Positions 1 to 10,608 of a stretch of 64,000 nt of DNA are shown here, piece after piece (positions within the stretch are counted from its first letter, which is position 1; each line of letters starts with the position of its first letter). Source of the DNA: Epichloe hybrida (taxonomy: Eukaryota > Ascomycota > Sordariomycetes > Hypocreales > Clavicipitaceae); contig JAFEKR010000004.1 in assembly GCA_019022495.1 (NCBI GenBank), positions 558,001-622,000 of the forward strand. The letters are read 5' to 3'. The notes beneath the pieces are model-generated. The model ran no database searches and was not told the origin of the DNA. It worked only from the letters and a program-made list of their open reading frames with translations. The position numbers and the translations under genes were made by a program.

Positions 1-1384
1 ACTATTAACCTCCTACTAGGATTACTTATACGTATGTAGCGTAAAGGCAAAGGATAGGCAGGCCCCTATAAGCTATTAGCTATAGAGAGTAAGACTTACA
101 CTCTTAAGCTCCCTTAAGGCCCTAAGGCCTTTAGATTAATATCTATTAGGCCTTTTTATAAAGATCCTAATAAAGAGAGACCTCCTAAGAGTGTAAATAA
201 CTAAGACGCCTCCCTATAGCCTATAGCTACCCCTCCTACTAATCCCCTAAGGCAAGGACCTAGAAGACCTTAGAAGAACCCCCCTGTTATTATATCTAAT
301 ATTAATTACGTAGATTAAATAAAAGACAAAACTAATATCTTTCTATTGGCTAAGGAAAGCTCTAACCTTAAGCTTGTAATCTAATTATATAAGGAAGGAA
401 TTATTAAGACCCCTAGTAAACCCTTCGAGCTATTTACTAAAGCTAAGATTAATTCTCTAATTAAATAAGGCGTGTTTGAATTTATTAAGTATGATAAAAG
501 AGAGTATAGTAGAGTTTAAATTTTTAATTCCTGAATTATTAATAAGGTAAAGGGCAAGACAACAGATCCGTACAAGAAGTCAAGGCTTGTAATCTAAGGT
601 TATAGTAATAAGGAGAAGCTAGTGATCCTCACACAGGCCCTGATAATCTAGTAAGCTAGCTAGTAATTAATCCTTGCGATAGCACTTACGTTATTATTAC
701 TAGGCCTTATTCTCTAGCTTCGTGATATTACACAGGCCTATGTGTAAGCACAAACGCTTCTTAGTCATGTAATCCTAGCCTAAATCCCTATCTAAATCCG
801 TTACCTATACCCTATAGGCATAATAATATAAGTAATTAAGCCTCTGTACGGTATTATAGAAGCAGGCACCTACTAGTAGGTAATGTATTATTATTACTAT
901 AGAGAAATACTCCAGATAATGACCTTTACGTTCGACCCATGCCTGCTTATGATAACAAAGGAGAACCTAACCTTTGCGTATATAGGGATATAAACTAATA
1001 ATATAATTAGACTATTTAACTATAAGTTCTCTTAATAAGAGAAAGATTAATTAAAAGCCGCTTCTTTTACTACTAAACCAAAGTAGATCCTTTCTATAGG
1101 GAACCTACTAACCTTTAATAGTGGTATTATTACTCTTGAAAATAATATAATTACGCTAAGGCAAAAGGGCTAGAGTGGAAAGCTTTAGTTAATCCCGCTA
1201 ACTAATTTAAAATAGGCATATATAGAATAACGAGCTTAAGGCGTATATATTACCTTAATCTACTAACCTAAAGCCTGCTTTAACCTCTCTATTACTATAT
1301 AACACTAAGAGCCATTACCTTAAGATGTAAAGAGCCTGAACTAACGGATTTAATAGCAAATTAATAATCTAAGCTAAGGATTAA
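1..1384 (+). mobile_element. Copia family B relic, RIP-mutated pol (integrase end to reverse transcriptase), left part
   Basis: Read on the plus strand in one main frame, this stretch gives broken Copia polyprotein: the region after integrase (about 1-180), then reverse transcriptase pieces such as DITQAYVQ near 725, LYGIIEAGTYW near 841 and DPCLL near 936. TAG and TAA stops interrupt it throughout, as expected when CAG, CAA and TGG codons are hit by RIP. The relic is cut at 1384 by the Copia A insertion and resumes at 8504. A second copy at 38,766-40,610 has no insertion at this point and shows the empty site. No functional product is expected. Confidence 0.8.
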
Positions 1385-2208
1385 TATTGAAATGTAGGGA
1401 GCTAGTTGCCAGCTGGCAACAGCTGTACAGGTGCAAGCTCTACGGTCGGGGACCAATAGGGCTGCAACGTTGAATCAATCAACGCAACGCAACGGAAGGT
1501 TGTGGCAGTTATCAACTAATAGAATTCAATTTAGATCACTTTTATGATATCTTATAGAGCAATAGAATTGATTTTAGATACGTTGTACGGGCAATGCGGC
1601 TGTTGTTGGTTGAGAGGACTAGCTATCTAGCTAGTTGAAAAGATCTTCTTCCTCTCATAGACCTACCGACCGTATCGGTGGATCCGGGCCGCCAACGGGG
1701 TCTTACGGGCCACTTTTGATTTTCCGCAAAATTCATTTGTATGCAAAAACCAAAAAATCGACTCACCACCATACTAGCTAGCAACCCGTATGCACTAACT
1801 TTTGGTCTAAAAAATAACCTTGCATAAAGAGAAAGCCCTATCTTCAAGCTTCAATTTGCTATATGTGAAACTTTTGTACGACCTCTAGATAAAGAGAAAA
1901 TCGTTGTTAAAGATAGCTATAGGGTAAGTTATGTGTAGGGTAACCTGCTTACGTCACCCTAGCTTACGTCACCCTAGCTTACCTAATTACTAGTGGCGTG
2001 GTTGTAGCCACACTTGCAGCCACAACGCAATTGACTAATTAGTCATCCACACGGTCGGTCGCAGCTGTTGACAGCTGCGACGCAGCCATTGACAGCTGCC
2101 CTCGCGACCGTTGACAACTGCAGTGCAGCTGTCAGACTTGCAAAGCAAGCTAGTAATAAGAAGGTTCTTTAACTAGAAAAGGGCTAAAAATAGGTCTTAT
2201 TTTTAACA
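1385..2208 (-). repeat. Copia A 3' LTR (824 bp)
   Basis: Matches 7680-8503 along its whole length with about 14 differences, all transitions. On the minus strand it starts TGTTAAAAATAAG and ends CATTTCAATA, so its terminal dinucleotides are TG...TA rather than TG...CA. It holds two 15-bp copies of CTTACGTCACCCTAG (about 1948-1977) and a cluster of CAGCTG sites (about 2063-2130). The short 74-aa open frame at 1623-1847 lies inside the LTR and is not a gene. Confidence 0.93.
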
Positions 2209-2217
2209 CCCCCTCTA
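2209..2217 (-). other. Copia A polypurine tract
   Basis: On the minus strand the sequence just before the 3' LTR is a purine run (AGAGGGGG), the expected plus-strand DNA primer site. Its position at the LTR edge supports the orientation of the element. Confidence 0.75.
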
Positions 2218-2417
2218 CAAAAGAATTACATTTAAAAGCAATTAGAAGTGTACAAAAAGACTATAGGGAAAAATCAACAACTTTTAATAACAGATAAAAA
2301 GGGAAAAACAGGAAAATATGAAAAAAGCCCCCTTTTTGAATTCCTAGCTATTGTTAAATATAGCTCCCTTTTTAACGTTGTTTTTTGGTTCCCTGTTGAA
2401 GGGAATTAGTTGTTGGT

Positions 2418-3470
2418 TTAATAATTATTAAGCCCTAAAAGCTTAATAAAAGCCTGATGAAGAGGTCTAGAAAGAGGTTTCGTAAGACCATCTGCAGGCA
2501 TTGACTTCGTATCTAGATATTCAATCTTAGCTAAACCCTCTAAAACCTGTTGCCTAATATAGTTGAACTTTAGCAATGTATGCTTTGTACGACTATGTAA
2601 AGCAGGGTTATAAGCAGTAGTTATAGCGCCTTGATTATCGCAATATATCTGGATAGGGGGAGAAATAGGGGTTTTTAGCTCCTTAAATAAGCCCTGAAGC
2701 CACTGAAGCTCCCGGAAGGTCTCGTAGATAGCATCAGCTTCAGCTTCTAGTGTTGATAGAGCTATTGTACTAGCTTTCTTTGATTTCCAGCTAATAGGTC
2801 CGCTAGCTAGCTTGAATAGATAAGCATAGGTTGATTTTGAGGTCTTTTTATCCCCTGCAAAATCACTATCGCAATAACCTATTAGGCTTTTGCTAACTAA
2901 ACCTTTAGGGTCTCCCCTATAGATAATAGCAAGGAATCTAGTCCCTAATAGATACCTTAGCAGATTTTTAGCTGCTTTTAGGTGTTCTATATAAGGGCTA
3001 GCTAGTGCAGTAGATAACCACTGTAGCGTGAAAGCTGTATTAGGCCTTGTAAGTAACATTAGGTACATTATAGTCCCTATAATGCACTGATAAAGCTTGA
3101 TTTCGCTAGCTATTAAAAGCTTAGTTGTCTGCGTAGCTAAAACGCCTGGCTGAAGAGGTATGCTAATAGGCTTACTATCTAGTATATTAAATCGTTTTAA
3201 GGCTTCTAATATATACTGAGATTGATGAATTTTTAGTATTCTATTAGGCCTATCTCGTACGATTTGAACCCCTAAGAAGAATTCAGCAGGCCCCCTATCT
3301 TCTATTGGATAGACTTTATGAAGTTCCTTTTTAAGCCTTTGGATATAAGATAAATCCGGTCTAATTAGAAGACAGTCATTAACGTACGTAATGACGAAGG
3401 TTTTGGTTGAAGGATTAAAGAAGATAGCTGGGTTAGATATTAAAGGGTTAAATCCTAGGGATTTAAGCAC
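2418..3470 (-). pseudogene. Copia A reverse transcriptase (C-terminal part) and RNase H
   Basis: An uninterrupted 350-codon stretch. It carries the C-terminal half of the Copia reverse transcriptase (the YVxD catalytic box followed by EFFLGVQIVRD) and then RNase H (YCDSDFAGDKKTSKST, STLEAEADA, YCDNQGAI, ADGLTKPL). The RT catalytic box reads YVND where the family has two aspartates, so one metal ligand is lost; a G-to-A change explains this. The same frame continues upstream through the 3481-4493 region with scattered TAG/TAA codons, for example just upstream of 3470. The end lies about 200 bp from the purine tract, as usual for Copia. Not functional as it stands. Confidence 0.9.
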
Positions 3471-4742
3471 TAATATTAGCGCTTGTTGCTATTCCCTTGA
3501 GCTTTGTTTTAGGCCGTATAAAGACTTCTATAATAAAATTACTTGATCTTTAGAAGGTTTCTAGCTAAAACTTCTAGCTAATTTAGCTAGTTTAGGATTT
3601 GCCTTAAGGAATTCAATAAACCCTTCTGGAATAACCATATAAATCTGTTGTTGTAGCTTACTATTAAGAAAAGCTCCTATAAAATCGATTTGTTCGATTT
3701 CCTAGTTATTCCAAGCCGCTAGGGCTAGTAAAATCCTCCAGCTAGGGGGAATGCTTGTGGTAGCGAAGGTCTCTAGGTAATCTAGGCCTTCGATTTGCAT
3801 AAATCCCTTAGCAATGAGTCGAGCCTTATATTTTAAAGGATTATTTTCTTTATCCTTTTTAAGCTTATAAACAAGCCTATTCTTTAGTACTTTTCGGCCC
3901 TTAGGGATTTGATCTTTCCCTATAAATTTAAAAGTACTAGCCTTTAGAAGCTGTTTGTATTCCTTGTACGTGGCTTCTATCTATTTATCCCTTTCAGGGC
4001 TAGATATAGCCTGCTTCCAGGTCTTAGGCTCGGGGCTAATAGGATTCTTTTCCTTTAGCTTCTCCCGTACCTTAAAGTAGATTTCTTTTATGAAATCTAG
4101 AGAAGAAGGGGAACTAATATCAACATCCATAGGGTCGATATTAGGGTCGAAATCGATAATTTTGTCAAAATCGAGGTCCGAAGTCGAAATCTGATTTCCT
4201 GGTTGAGTTATAGGCTGCGCCTGTATGGGATCCGCTGGAATTAAGCCTTTAGGGGGTTCTTTGGGGCCTATAGGTGGTTTTTCTTGACCTATAGGGATAC
4301 CTATGTTGTCTATAGGATAATCCTTTGAACCTTGGTCTAGATTTTGTTGATTTTTATTTTCTAGATCATTTTCCCCCTCTAAAGGGTTATCCCCTATAGA
4401 AATCCTAGGTAAGCCTTTAGAAACACGGCCTATAGGTTCTATAATCTTAATAAAGCTAGTCTTTGTAACTAGCCTTTTAGAGGGGATGTACACTAGGTAG
4501 GTGTTAGAACCTAGTGTAGCTAAAAGTCTTCTAGGGATAGTCCTAGCTGCTAACTTCTGGGCTTTAGGTCGTTTTTCCAGGGGGATTAGAATCTTACAGT
4601 GAGATCCTATAGCTCTAATACTGCTAATATTAGTTGTATAAGGCTGATTTAGCTCCCTAGATAGCAGCTGTTTAGGGCTTTCATCCTTAGTGGTATTAGT
4701 AGTTATATTAACTAGGTTAACAACTGTAGGTAATATAAAACA
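3471..4742 (-). pseudogene. Copia A integrase tail, linker and N-terminal reverse transcriptase, with stops
   Basis: Same frame as the flanking integrase and RNase H segments. A 170-codon open stretch at 3981-4493 is a proline- and isoleucine-rich linker ending in KTWKQAISS, the typical entry to Copia reverse transcriptase. From 3980 down to 3471 the RT fingers/palm sequence can be followed but is broken by several in-frame TAG/TAA codons. No frame change is needed between 4742 and 3470, so damage here is by point mutation only. Confidence 0.8.
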
Positions 4743-5474
4743 CTATAAAAATAATGGTAATTTTGCCCACTGGATAGTAGCCCTTAATCGATCTAGAATA
4801 GTACGAATTGAACGTTCTGCTAATCCATTTTGCTCATGGATATAGGGACTAGAAGTCGTAAATTTGATCCCTTTAGAATTCAACCAAGCTTGATAACTAG
4901 AATCGATTTCCTGGCCCCTATCGAAGTGAAGGTGCCTAGGATATTGACCTAGTTGATTTTTAAGCCCTCTGAAGAAGCCTTTGATAGCCTTATAAACAGT
5001 TGGGCCTTCCTTATTAGGTAATAAGATAACCCACTTATATCTAGTCTTTCGATTAACTAGAAATAAGCAAATTGACTGCTTATTGTACGGCGTGGGGCTG
5101 ATTTTTAGCGTATCCCCCTCTATTCGATCTAGAGCTCTTGGGGGGTCAGGGATAGCTAATTTCCTGGGTCTTCTAACTGCCTTAGATTGATCACAAGCAA
5201 TACATCTAAAATCCTTATCCTTAATTTTAGAAAAATCAGGGATTCCTTTAGTTATAAGGCTAGTTTTCTTTAGCAAAGGAAGACCTAGGTGCCCTAATCG
5301 TACATGCCATAGGCCAGCTAGTTCTAACAACCGTTGATATTGAAGATCCTTAGGGCCTGAATTAGGATCTAGACTAGGGCCCTCTTCACTAGTCCCCTGC
5401 TGGGCCCCTTGAGAACCACAGGCCTCTTGGAGAGGTATTAGGGACCCTTTTCCTCCACTAGGGCCCTCTAACAC
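4743..5474 (-). pseudogene. Copia A GAG-pre-integrase and integrase core
   Basis: An open stretch of 243 codons. The HHCC zinc-binding domain is visible (WHVRLGHLG, then CIACDQSK). The core shows the three acidic residues in family spacing: D in IEGDTLK, D in LHFDRGQE and E in HEQNGLAERS. It lies between protease and reverse transcriptase, the Copia order. It reads in a frame shifted by +1 relative to the gag-protease segment; both frames are open over a short overlap near 5497-5545. Confidence 0.88.
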
Positions 5475-5496
5475 CCCTAAATCTATTTCCTTAGAT

Positions 5497-6294
5497 TTAT
5501 AAGGGACCCAACCTGGGGCTATAGGCGAAGAAGAAAGGGACTAATTCCCCTAAATCATCCCGTACGATTTCTTCAATATCATCATCATTTTCGTCGATTT
5601 CGTCTAAATCAGAAGCCCAATCCGGCTTTTTAGAGGGAATTTGAACCTCTATAGGGTAACTATGACCCTTAAAAGCGGCGTAGGTAAAAGGTCGGATATA
5701 ATGCGAATTATTACAGGGCCCTTTAGATAACTTAGGCGTAGATTGGTTTTTAACGTGGAAGAAAAAACCATGTTTTTCTATATCTAAGGTTGCAATAAGA
5801 GACCTATCTTTAAGATAAAGTAGGTTTTTTATAAGGCAACCACTAGATATATAGTGCGTAAGTCCACTAACTATATTAACATTAAGCTGAGGAAAATATA
5901 GCGCATCTTTAAGCACTAAGGTCCTATATTTAGCTAGATTTTTCTGATATAGGACCTCAAAAACAGCACTACCGTGACCCTTAGCGTAAATAGGGCCACC
6001 ACTAGTTATGATAGGGTCGGATTCCCCCTTTTTATAGGGGGTATAATCCCTAAAGACCTCCCTAGAATTAACAATATGTACAGTCGAACCTGTATCATAT
6101 AATAGGGCCTTTTTCATGTCTTTGCTGTAATAATTAAAACCATTTAAGGTTTTAATTTCTTGATTTTCATTATCCGATTCACTAGAGCTAGAATCAGAGC
6201 TGCTATCACTAGAGCTCTTATAACTAGTCTTATGAAGGCTAGGCTTCTTGTACGGTTTAAGAGCACCGTTAGAAAGGTTGTAATTTCCTAGCAT
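5497..6294 (-). pseudogene. Copia A gag C-terminal region and aspartic protease
   Basis: An open stretch of 265 codons in frame with the gag segment upstream. It contains the aspartic protease active-site box DTGSTVHIVN near its start and the downstream hydrophobic LNVNIVSG segment of Copia proteases. The upstream part is rich in serine and lysine. The frame closes with TAA after FFFAYSPRLGPL, and integrase is found one nucleotide out of phase beyond this, so either a +1 shift or a one-base indel separates the two. Confidence 0.82.
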
Positions 6295-7383
6295 AAAAGA
6301 TCCCTCTCCAGAGGTCTCTTTATTATCCTTTTTATCTGATTTTTGACCTTTTTGCTTCTTCTTCTTCTTCTTATTAGAAGAAGAATTAGAATTAGAAGAG
6401 CCCTTATTTTCTTCAGAGCCTCCTTTCTTCTTCTAATCCTTAGGGGCCTTTTCTTTTTCTTTGGCACCCTTTTCAAGGTTTTTAGCCCTATAATTCAGGG
6501 CTTTGGATACCGTAGATGACTTATCCCTCTGTTCTGCTAGAAGGTCTGCCATCAAAAATTGAAGATTTAGGGCTTCTAGGGGAGCCCCTATAGCCCAATT
6601 CGTGCGCATGCTGAATCGTTGCCTCTCAGCCCACTGAGGGAAGGTTGATTTTAGGGATTGAAGATATTGATTAACCTGATCTATCGGAGCAATCAGGACC
6701 CCTGAAATCGATAATCTAGCTAGTAGATTATTAAAGACTGCATTAAAGGACTCTAGAGTCCCCTTAAACTCTTGAAAATTCAGGTTATGAAATTCTGAAT
6801 ATAGGGACCCCCTCTGGATTTCAACGCTATGTGAATATTGCCTTACAAGTAAATTATAGGCTTCTTCAGGTGATTTTTGCCAAGTTATAGCGGCTTGGGG
6901 TCCTTCCGTACAACTATCCCTTAGTAACATAAGGATAATAGCTTGATCTAGATCCCCTAGCGCCCTAGAACTCTCCGGATTATCTAGAAAATTAGGCATG
7001 CCTAAAGCTCTAAATTAGATAGTTAGGGCTTGTTTCCATTGTTCAAAATTTTCGGCTCCTTTAAGCCTAGCAGTCTCTGGAAAACTATAAACCCTTTTAT
7101 TAAATTCCTTAATAATTAAATTATTAAAGGTTGCTTGTACAGAGCTAGATTCAGCTTGATTTTCTTGAACAGGCTGCTGATCTTACTGCTGACTAGCGGG
7201 CTTATCAGATTCCACACCCTCCATACAACTATTTACAGTTATAGATAGGCTTTCTAGCTTCTCTAATAACTAGTCTATAGTTGCTTGTTGCTTAATAGCC
7301 TGCTCTTTTAGCTGGTTATTTAGAACCTCTTGCGCACTAGGGTCAGGGATAACAGGTCCCTTTCCCTTTCCTTTAGTATCCAT
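6295..7383 (-). pseudogene. Copia A gag (UBN2-type)
   Basis: The first ATG after the primer site is at 7383-7381 and opens MDTKGKGKGP. The frame carries at least three premature stops before 6999, then an open 188-codon stretch (6433-6999) with the UBN2-like gag core (AWxQWKQAL-type entry, EAYNLLVRQYS, GTLESFNAVFNNLL). After a stop at 6435 it runs through a long lysine/serine-rich tract into the protease segment in the same frame. I see no CCHC zinc knuckle. Inactive because of the stops. Confidence 0.82.
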
Positions 7384-7385
7384 TT

Positions 7386-7625
7386 TCCTTTTTATAGAAG
7401 GGAAAAGCTTCTATCTCGCAGGTCCTTCCTTTTTTATAGAAAGGAAGTCTTTTGTATTTGAAATTTATTCCTTTTTATAGAAGGGAAAAAGCTTCTATCT
7501 CGCGGATCCTTCCTTTTTTATAGAAGGGAAGTCTTCTATAGCCACAATTAATTCCTTTTTATAGAAGGGAAAAGCTTCTTTCTTGCAGGTCCTTCCTTTT
7601 TTATAGAAGGGAAGTCTTCTATAAT
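7386..7625 (-). repeat. Three tandem hairpin-rich repeats in the Copia A leader
   Basis: Three imperfect copies of an 80-90 bp unit lie between the gag start codon and the 5' LTR. Each contains TCCTTTTTATAGAAGGGA and CCTTCCTTTTTTATAGAAGG, both self-complementary around the A/T centre, so the leader RNA could form up to six small hairpins. Confidence 0.8.
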
Positions 7626-7656
7626 TGTACACAAAGTGACCTAAAAGGAATCTATA

Positions 7657-7679
7657 GTGATAGAGCCGGGCTTATAACC
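7657..7679 (-). other. Copia A candidate primer binding site, tRNA-Met half type
   Basis: Immediately inside the 5' LTR the minus strand reads GGTTATAAGCCCGGCTC. This resembles the complement of a methionine tRNA anticodon arm (CAT anticodon), the site used by Drosophila copia, with one change attributable to RIP. There is no TGG, which argues against a conventional tRNA 3'-end primer. Confidence 0.5.
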
Positions 7680-8503
7680 TATTGAAATGTAGGGAGCTAG
7701 TTACTAGCTGGCAACAGCTGTACAGGTGCAAGCTCTACGGTCGGGGACCAATAGGGCTGCAACATTAAATCAATTAACGCAACGCAACGGAAGGTTGTGG
7801 CAGTTATTAACTAATAGAATTCAATTTAGATCACTTTTATGATATCTTATAGAGCAATAGAATTGATTTTAGATACGTTGTACGGGCAATGCGGCTGTTG
7901 TTAGTTGAGAGGACTAGCTATCTAGCTAGTTAAAAAGATCTTCTTCCTCTCATAGACTTACCGACCGTATCGGTGGATCCGGGCCGCTAACGGGGTCTTA
8001 CGGGCCACTTTTGATTTTCCGTAAAATTCATTTGTATGCAAAAACCAAAAAATCGACTCACCACCATACTAGCTAGCAACCCGTATGCACCAACTTTTGG
8101 TCTAAAAAATAACCTTGCATAAAGAGAAAGCCCTATCTTCAAGCTTCAATTTACTATATGTGAAACTTTTGTACGACCTCTAGATAAAGAGAAAATCGTT
8201 GTCAAAGATAGCTATAGGGTAAGTTATGTGTAGGGTAACCTGCTTACGTCACCCTAGCTTACGTCACCCTAGCTTACCTAATTACTAGTGGCGTGGTTGT
8301 AGCCACACTTGCAGCCACAACGCAATTGACTAATTAGTCATCCACACGGTCGGTCGCAGCTGTTGACAGCTGCGACGCAGCCATTGACAGCTGCCCTCGC
8401 GACCGTTGACAACTGCAGTGCAGCTGTCAGACTTGCAAAGCAAGCTAGTAATAAGAAGGTTCTTTAACTAGAAAAGGGCTAAAAATAGGTCTTATTTTTA
8501 ACA
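7680..8503 (-). repeat. Copia A 5' LTR (824 bp)
   Basis: Same length and ends as 1385-2208. Twelve of the 14 differences have the T or A state in this copy, consistent with RIP after insertion. It is followed on the right by the target duplication ATTAA (8504-8508). Confidence 0.93.
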
Positions 8504-9103
8504 ATTAAGGTTTATACTATTTAATCTTAAGAAGGCAAAGCTTTTCATATTTATAAATAGATTATTTACTAACAACTAGGACCTTACTTCCTAGCTAGGC
8601 TACGTGCTTATCCTAGCTAGTAAAGTCTAAGAGGAAAGCACCTTTATAATCTAAGGTAACATTATACACTATAGCTTTACTAAGAGTAAGAGAGTTATAA
8701 GAAGTATGCTTACCTCTAAGATCTATAGCATGGTTGCTAGTGCTAATATAGCTTACGCAGTCTTAATAACACTTAGGTTAATTACCTATTAATTAAACCT
8801 CCCTATGATTCCTGTTATTATCTATACTAATTTGTACTCTTTATATAAATACCTTATTAAGCTTAGTACTACAAAGGAGAAGCGTCTTATAATTAACATT
8901 ATAGCCCTTTATTAATTATATAAGCAACAAGAGATCTACGAGATCAGATAGATTAATAGGAATAATAACCTTGCTAATATATTTACAAAGGCATTGCTAA
9001 ATAAGGCATTTAAGAGGTTTATTATAAGCAATAAGGCGACTATTAGGATAGAAGGGTAGGTTACGCAATTATAACGTTTGTGTTAATCTAATAAGATTAA
9101 AGG
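8504..9103 (+). mobile_element. Copia family B relic, RNase H end
   Basis: Continues the element broken at 1384. The plus strand gives mutated RNase H sequence; the tail around 8880-9000 parallels the 40,970-41,100 copy. The relic runs directly into an LTR at 9104. Confidence 0.8.
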
Positions 9104-9592
9104 TGTTAAGAATTAGGCCTACTTATCCTTGCATAGGCTTATAGATTAGATTTTATTGTTTATTATACCCCTTCCCCTTACCCTTTTCTTATGATATTAT
9201 TTATAATTATTTAATCTTATTCGTTCCTTAATTCCTATTCACTTCTCTTATTAATATTATGCGTTAACAATTATATTAAAAAGAGAGAGTTTCTAGTGTT
9301 AGAATAAGCATAATATTAATAAGGGTGCGCGCCTCTAATTAGGTAAGCGCGTTACATCGCGGACCTATATATTTAGCCTAACCGCGCCGCGATTAGGGTT
9401 AGTATATGTGGCCTCTTCGCTAATAACCCTGATTAAGGCCCCTTTTCCTATAATAAATAGCGCACTCTCTTTGCTTCTATTTAATCCCTCTTTTACTTGC
9501 TTTAATAGACTAGAATATATAATGATTACGTGCACTTTAGTCCACCCCGAAAACCCTACGCGTAGGTCAATGGTATCCTGTAGATACTAACA
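9104..9592 (+). repeat. Copia family B LTR (489 bp), 3' LTR of the left relic
   Basis: Starts TGTTAAGAATTAGG and ends GATACTAACA, with TG...CA ends. Related copies are at 9629-10107 and 41,216-41,682. It keeps more GC than its neighbours. A 60-aa open frame at 9408-9590 lies in it and recurs in the next LTR only because the LTRs are homologous. Confidence 0.8.
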
Positions 9593-9628
9593 CTTTTATA
9601 TTAATTTAATAAGATTAAAGATATTAAG

Positions 9629-10107
9629 ATTAGGCTTACTTATCCTTATATAGGCTTATAGATTAAATATTATCTTTTATTATACCTTTTTCCCTTACTC
9701 TTTTCTTATAATATTATTCATAATTATTTAATCTTACTTATTCCTTAATTCTTCTTTAATTATCCTTATTAATATTATATATTAATAGTTATATTAAAAA
9801 GAGAGAGTTTCTAGTATTAGAATAAGTATAATATTAATAAGGCTACGCACCTCTAATTAGTTAGGCACGTTATATCACAAACCTATATATCTAGCCTAAC
9901 CACGCTATAGTTAGCATTAGTATATATAGCCTCTTTGCTAATAACCTTAATTAAGGCCCCTTTTCCTATAATAAATAGTGTACTCTCTTTACTTTTATTT
10001 AATCTCTCTTTTACTTACTTTAATAGACTAGAATATATAATAATTACATATACTTTAGTCCACCCTAAAAACCCTACGTATAGGTTACTAGTATCTTATA
10101 AATCCTA
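9629..10107 (+). repeat. Second Copia B LTR, more heavily mutated
   Basis: Aligns with 9104-9592 from end to end, with most differences C-to-T or G-to-A. The 36 bp between the two LTRs resemble the 30 bp that precede the first one, so this is a head-to-tail arrangement and not one LTR split in two. Confidence 0.72.
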
Positions 10108-10608
10108 TAAATACCCTTAAGTAAGAATATTACTAATAAAGTTAACCCTTACTACCTAAGGCTAATATTACCTTTATTAGTATAGCCTAAAAAGCTATAC
10201 TTTCTTTTCCTTAATATAAGGGAGAGAAAAATTAAAGAGAATAATAAACCCTAAGGCTATTACTTATAAAGCTACTTTCTTACTTCTTAAAAATAATATT
10301 ACTTTTTTTATAAATATAAAGAGAAGTATTTAAAAAACCTTTATAAGCTTAAAAGCTATTTTTAAAGTAAATTATAAACTTATTAAAAGTATACCTTAAA
10401 GAATAACTTTATAGTACTAATAACTATAATATTCTTAAATTAAAGCTTTAAATATTTTATAGGAAATATAAGTTACTTAATATTTAACCTAAATAAGTAA
10501 GTTATACCTTTAAGGTTATACTTAAAAGTAAAGCTTTATAATACTATATAAATTACCTCTTAAAACCTAGTTAACTATAAGACTTTCTTATACTTATTAG
10601 CTATATAC
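10108..10608 (+). mobile_element. Copia B gag fragment
   Basis: This AT-rich stretch is the reverse complement of about 19,560-20,000, which lies in the gag region of the minus-strand Copia relic. It follows an LTR in the orientation expected for a 5' LTR and gag. It ends abruptly at the hAT-like element, and the continuation expected from 19,560 is not found on the other side. Confidence 0.6.

Larger units (their letters stand above)
1385..8503 (-). mobile_element. Copia family A LTR retrotransposon, nearly complete, RIP-damaged
   Basis: A full LTR element of 7,119 bp read on the minus strand. It is bounded by two 824-bp LTRs and the 5-bp target duplication ATTAA (1380-1384 and 8504-8508). 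The empty site is seen in a related copy near 40,600. Order on the minus strand: 5' LTR, candidate primer site, leader with tandem repeats, gag, protease, integrase, reverse transcriptase/RNase H, purine tract, 3' LTR, which is the Copia (PR-IN-RT-RH) order. Gag and protease share one frame; integrase to RNase H share another. Most damage is in-frame TAG/TAA codons and G-to-A changes. It is the best preserved element in the window, but several stops mean it is not autonomous as it stands. Confidence 0.92.

Noticed and set aside
1623..1847. 74-aa frame on the minus strand
   Set aside because: Lies wholly inside the Copia A 3' LTR; no family features.
9408..10120. Two similar 60-aa open frames, 9408-9590 and 9935-10120, apparently a conserved small protein
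   Set aside because: They occupy the same place in two homologous Copia B LTRs; the similarity is that of the LTRs, and the third LTR copy does not keep the frame.
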